Shown here: piece by piece, positions 62,291-64,000 of the stretch
Position numbering within the stretch: position 1 is the stretch's first letter
How the letters are laid out: each line of letters opens with the position of its first letter
DNA from: Nitrospinae bacterium bin107
GTDB taxonomy: Bacteria; UBA8248
Reading direction: 5' to 3'
Assembly: GCA_002238965.1 (NCBI GenBank)
Contig: MPNJ01000004.1
Span: 1-64,000 of the forward strand
Length of the DNA: 64,000 nt
Program-made: the position numbers and the translations under genes
The notes under the pieces: generated by a model
Told to the model about the DNA's origin: nothing
Databases searched by the model: none
What the model saw: the letters and a program-made list of their open reading frames with translations, nothing else

Positions 62291-63226
62291 GTGATTCCGC
62301 TCCCCGAGATCGAACCACCCCTGATCAACGCCAGCGGCATCCTGAGCTACCCCGAAGTCTTCGCCGCCTTCGAGAGCGCGGGCGCGTGCCTGGGCGGCTA
62401 CGTCACGAAATCGGTCGGCCCCCGGGAGAAGCCGGGCAACGAGAACCCCGTGGTCGTATACCCCCCGGAAGGCGCAGTGCTCAACTCCCTCGCCCTGCCG
62501 ACGCAAAGCGCCGAGGACTGGGAGCGCGACCTGGAAGAGATAAAGCTCAAGAACGCGAAGCTCATCGTCTCCGTCTATGGAGGAGATTCACGTGAGTTCG
62601 CCGGCGTTACGCGCCGGATGTCGAGGTTCGGCGACGCCATCGAAGTGAACCTGGGCTGTCCCAACAAGGAGCCGGGCGAGCAGACCATCATGGAGAGCAT
62701 CGGCCAGAACCCCGCCCTCTCCGCTGAGGTCATCGAGCGCGTTCGAGACGAGACGGACAAGCCCGTCATCGCCAAGCTCTCGCCCAACAGCGACTATCTC
62801 GCCGTGGCGGATTCATGCATGAGCGCGGGCGCGGACGCTCTGGGCTGCGGCAACACGCTGGGGCCGGGCCTGGCGGTGGACATCCAGAGCCGGGCGGCGA
62901 TCCTCGCAGGCACGACGGGCGGCATCAGCGGCCCAGCCCTCAAACCCATCAACCTGCGCATGACGTATGAGGCCTACGCGCGCTTTGGCTGTCCCATCGT
63001 CGCATACGGAGGCATCGAAACCTGGGAGGATGCCGTGGAATACATTCTCGCGGGAGCGAGCGTCTTAGGGATAGGCACCGCCTTCATGAGAAAGAGCACG
63101 CATGAGGCGGCCGCCCTCACCCGGGATATCTGGGAGGGGGTTCAGGAATATCTAGGCGGCGAACCCATGTCCGCGCTCATCGGCGCGGCCCACCGTCCGG
63201 CGGATGGAGGCGGCTCCGATGCGTAG
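62291..63226 (+). CDS. pyrD: Dihydroorotate dehydrogenase catalytic subunit (class 1, PyrD)
   Basis: 311 residues. FMN-binding TIM barrel: INASGILSYPEV, NSLALPTQS, IEVNLGCPNKEPGEQ with the catalytic Cys of class 1 enzymes near residue 121, VIAKLSPNSDYL, CGNTLGPGLAV, and VAYGGIETWEDAVEYILAGASVLGIGTAF. Oxidises dihydroorotate to orotate in pyrimidine synthesis, in complex with the PyrK subunit encoded in an 8-base overlap. The N-G-C-P-N form rather than N-S-C-P-N is a mild variant. Confidence 0.93.
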   Translation: MIPLPEIEPPLINASGILSYPEVFAAFESAGACLGGYVTKSVGPREKPGNENPVVVYPPEGAVLNSLALPTQSAEDWERDLEEIKLKNAKLIVSVYGGDSREFAGVTRRMSRFGDAIEVNLGCPNKEPGEQTIMESIGQNPALSAEVIERVRDETDKPVIAKLSPNSDYLAVADSCMSAGADALGCGNTLGPGLAVDIQSRAAILAGTTGGISGPALKPINLRMTYEAYARFGCPIVAYGGIETWEDAVEYILAGASVLGIGTAFMRKSTHEAAALTRDIWEGVQEYLGGEPMSALIGAAHRPADGGGSDA

Positions 63227-63944
63227 CGTGTTCAAGGTCGTGGAGAACCGCCTGGAAAGCGAGTGGACGCACACGATTTTCTTTGACGAGGAAATAGAAT
63301 CCCGGCCGGGCCAGTTCATGATGGTCTGGCTGCCGCGCCTGGGCGAAAAACCCTTCACCCTCTCCTACCCCAACGCCGTCACGGTGAAAAAAGCGGGCGC
63401 GTTCACCGAAAAGCTGGCCGCCGTGAAGCCGGGTGATGAGATAGGGCTCCGCGGCCCATTGGGGCAAGGCTACCCGCCGCTTAAAAAGCCCGCCTTGATC
63501 GGGGGCGGCGTGGGAATCGCGGAACTGAGGCTCCTCGCCCTCGCCTCGGAAGCGCCCTCCTTCGTCCTCGGCGGCCGCACGGCGGATGAGATTCTCTTTT
63601 ATGAGGAATTCAGGGAACTCGGCCCCGTCCACGTCGCCACAGAAGACGGCGCCCTGGGACACAAGGGCCTGGTGACCGAACTCCTGCCTGTCGAGGCGGA
63701 CAGTTACGCCGTCTGCGGCCCTGAACGCATGATGGCCGCGTGCCTGCCGAAACTCCCCGCCGAGCGGACGTATTTCGCGGTTGAGCGGTACATGAAGTGC
63801 GCTGTCGGCCTGTGCGGCCAATGCACCTGCTCGGGCTGGCGCGTTTGTACGGATGGCCCCATATTCCCCGCCACCACCGTCGCTCAGATGGATGATTTCG
63901 GAAAACGCCGGCGCTCCAAGAGCGGCAAATGGGAAAAAGTCTAA
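63219..63944 (+). CDS. pyrK: Dihydroorotate dehydrogenase electron-transfer subunit (PyrK)
   Basis: 241 residues from ATG 63219, overlapping pyrD. FAD-binding RPGQFMMVWLPRLGEKPFTLSYP near 30-52 (RxxS-type motif degenerate), NAD-binding-like ALIGGGVGIAELRLLAL and VCGPERMM, and [2Fe-2S] cysteines in MKCAVGLCGQCTC followed by VCTDGPIF. Passes electrons from PyrD FMN via FAD and the cluster to NAD. The final residues (RRRSKSGKWEKV) are very basic. Confidence 0.93.
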   Translation: MRSVFKVVENRLESEWTHTIFFDEEIESRPGQFMMVWLPRLGEKPFTLSYPNAVTVKKAGAFTEKLAAVKPGDEIGLRGPLGQGYPPLKKPALIGGGVGIAELRLLALASEAPSFVLGGRTADEILFYEEFRELGPVHVATEDGALGHKGLVTELLPVEADSYAVCGPERMMAACLPKLPAERTYFAVERYMKCAVGLCGQCTCSGWRVCTDGPIFPATTVAQMDDFGKRRRSKSGKWEKV

Positions 63945-64000
63945 AAAAAAGATACCTTCCCAAGAGGTTTCTGCTGTGCCTATAATCAGGCGGTGAGCGA

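Overview
This is a GC-rich bacterial chromosome segment, probably from an uncultured lineage. It encodes heme synthesis through glutamyl-tRNA, a CcsA/HemX-type protein, an ATP-dependent PEP carboxykinase, CoA-ester metabolism genes, luciferase-like flavin oxidoreductases, CO-dehydrogenase-type cox genes and a probable selenoprotein. That mix fits a metabolically versatile proteobacterium-like or Nitrospinota/Tectomicrobia-like organism. The placement is a guess from gene content, not a phylogeny.

Layout. At 1-0.7 kb is the 5' end of an IS110-family transposase cut by the window edge, followed by palindromic repeats. At 0.7-7.6 kb is a three-gene 2-oxoacid:ferredoxin oxidoreductase whose alpha subunit carries the residue signature of oxalate oxidoreductase. 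It is flanked by a GntR/FCD regulator and a divergent MFS transporter, which together look like an oxalate-use module. At 7.6-21.7 kb are mostly housekeeping and catabolic genes: glnE, a carbamoylase-type amidase, a polysaccharide deacetylase, an LVIVD-repeat protein, a beta-hydroxyacid dehydrogenase, ygfZ, pckA, a 4-OT tautomerase, a nitrilase-fold enzyme and a GNAT acetyltransferase. At 21.7-30.9 kb are surface/secreted proteins, a hydrolase/LLM operon, a HEPN gene whose MNT partner is broken by a palindromic repeat, a tRNA-Gly(GCC), and a hydrolase/methyltransferase/phosphoesterase set. At 31-36.5 kb are a NitT/TauT-type ABC transporter and a RidA/MFS/P1-peptidase operon.

At 36.5-39.6 kb a minus-strand operon encodes MtaB, a SAM hydroxide adenosyltransferase and a DsbA/FrnE-like protein. 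The first redox Cys codon of that last gene is an in-frame UGA, so it is probably a selenoprotein. At 39.9-43.5 kb is a coxM-coxS-coxD-coxE cluster with no coxL. At 43.6-54.2 kb are an atypical response regulator, glnA, cutA, meaB, fatty-acid/CoA genes and two tandem EamA transporters. At 54.4-57.0 kb is a small accessory island: an AbiEi-like/Fic fusion preceded by four 24-bp-period direct repeats, and a two-gene pair encoding a PARP-like ADP-ribosyltransferase and a small basic protein (candidate toxin-antitoxin). At 57.1-62.0 kb is the heme operon hemX/ccsA-hemA-hemC-hemD-hemB, and at 62.3-63.9 kb is pyrD-pyrK.

Most genes sit in short operons with 4-bp or near-zero overlaps. The most notable signals are the oxalate oxidoreductase, the UGA-encoded DsbA/FrnE protein, and the 54-57 kb toxin island with its phased operator repeats.
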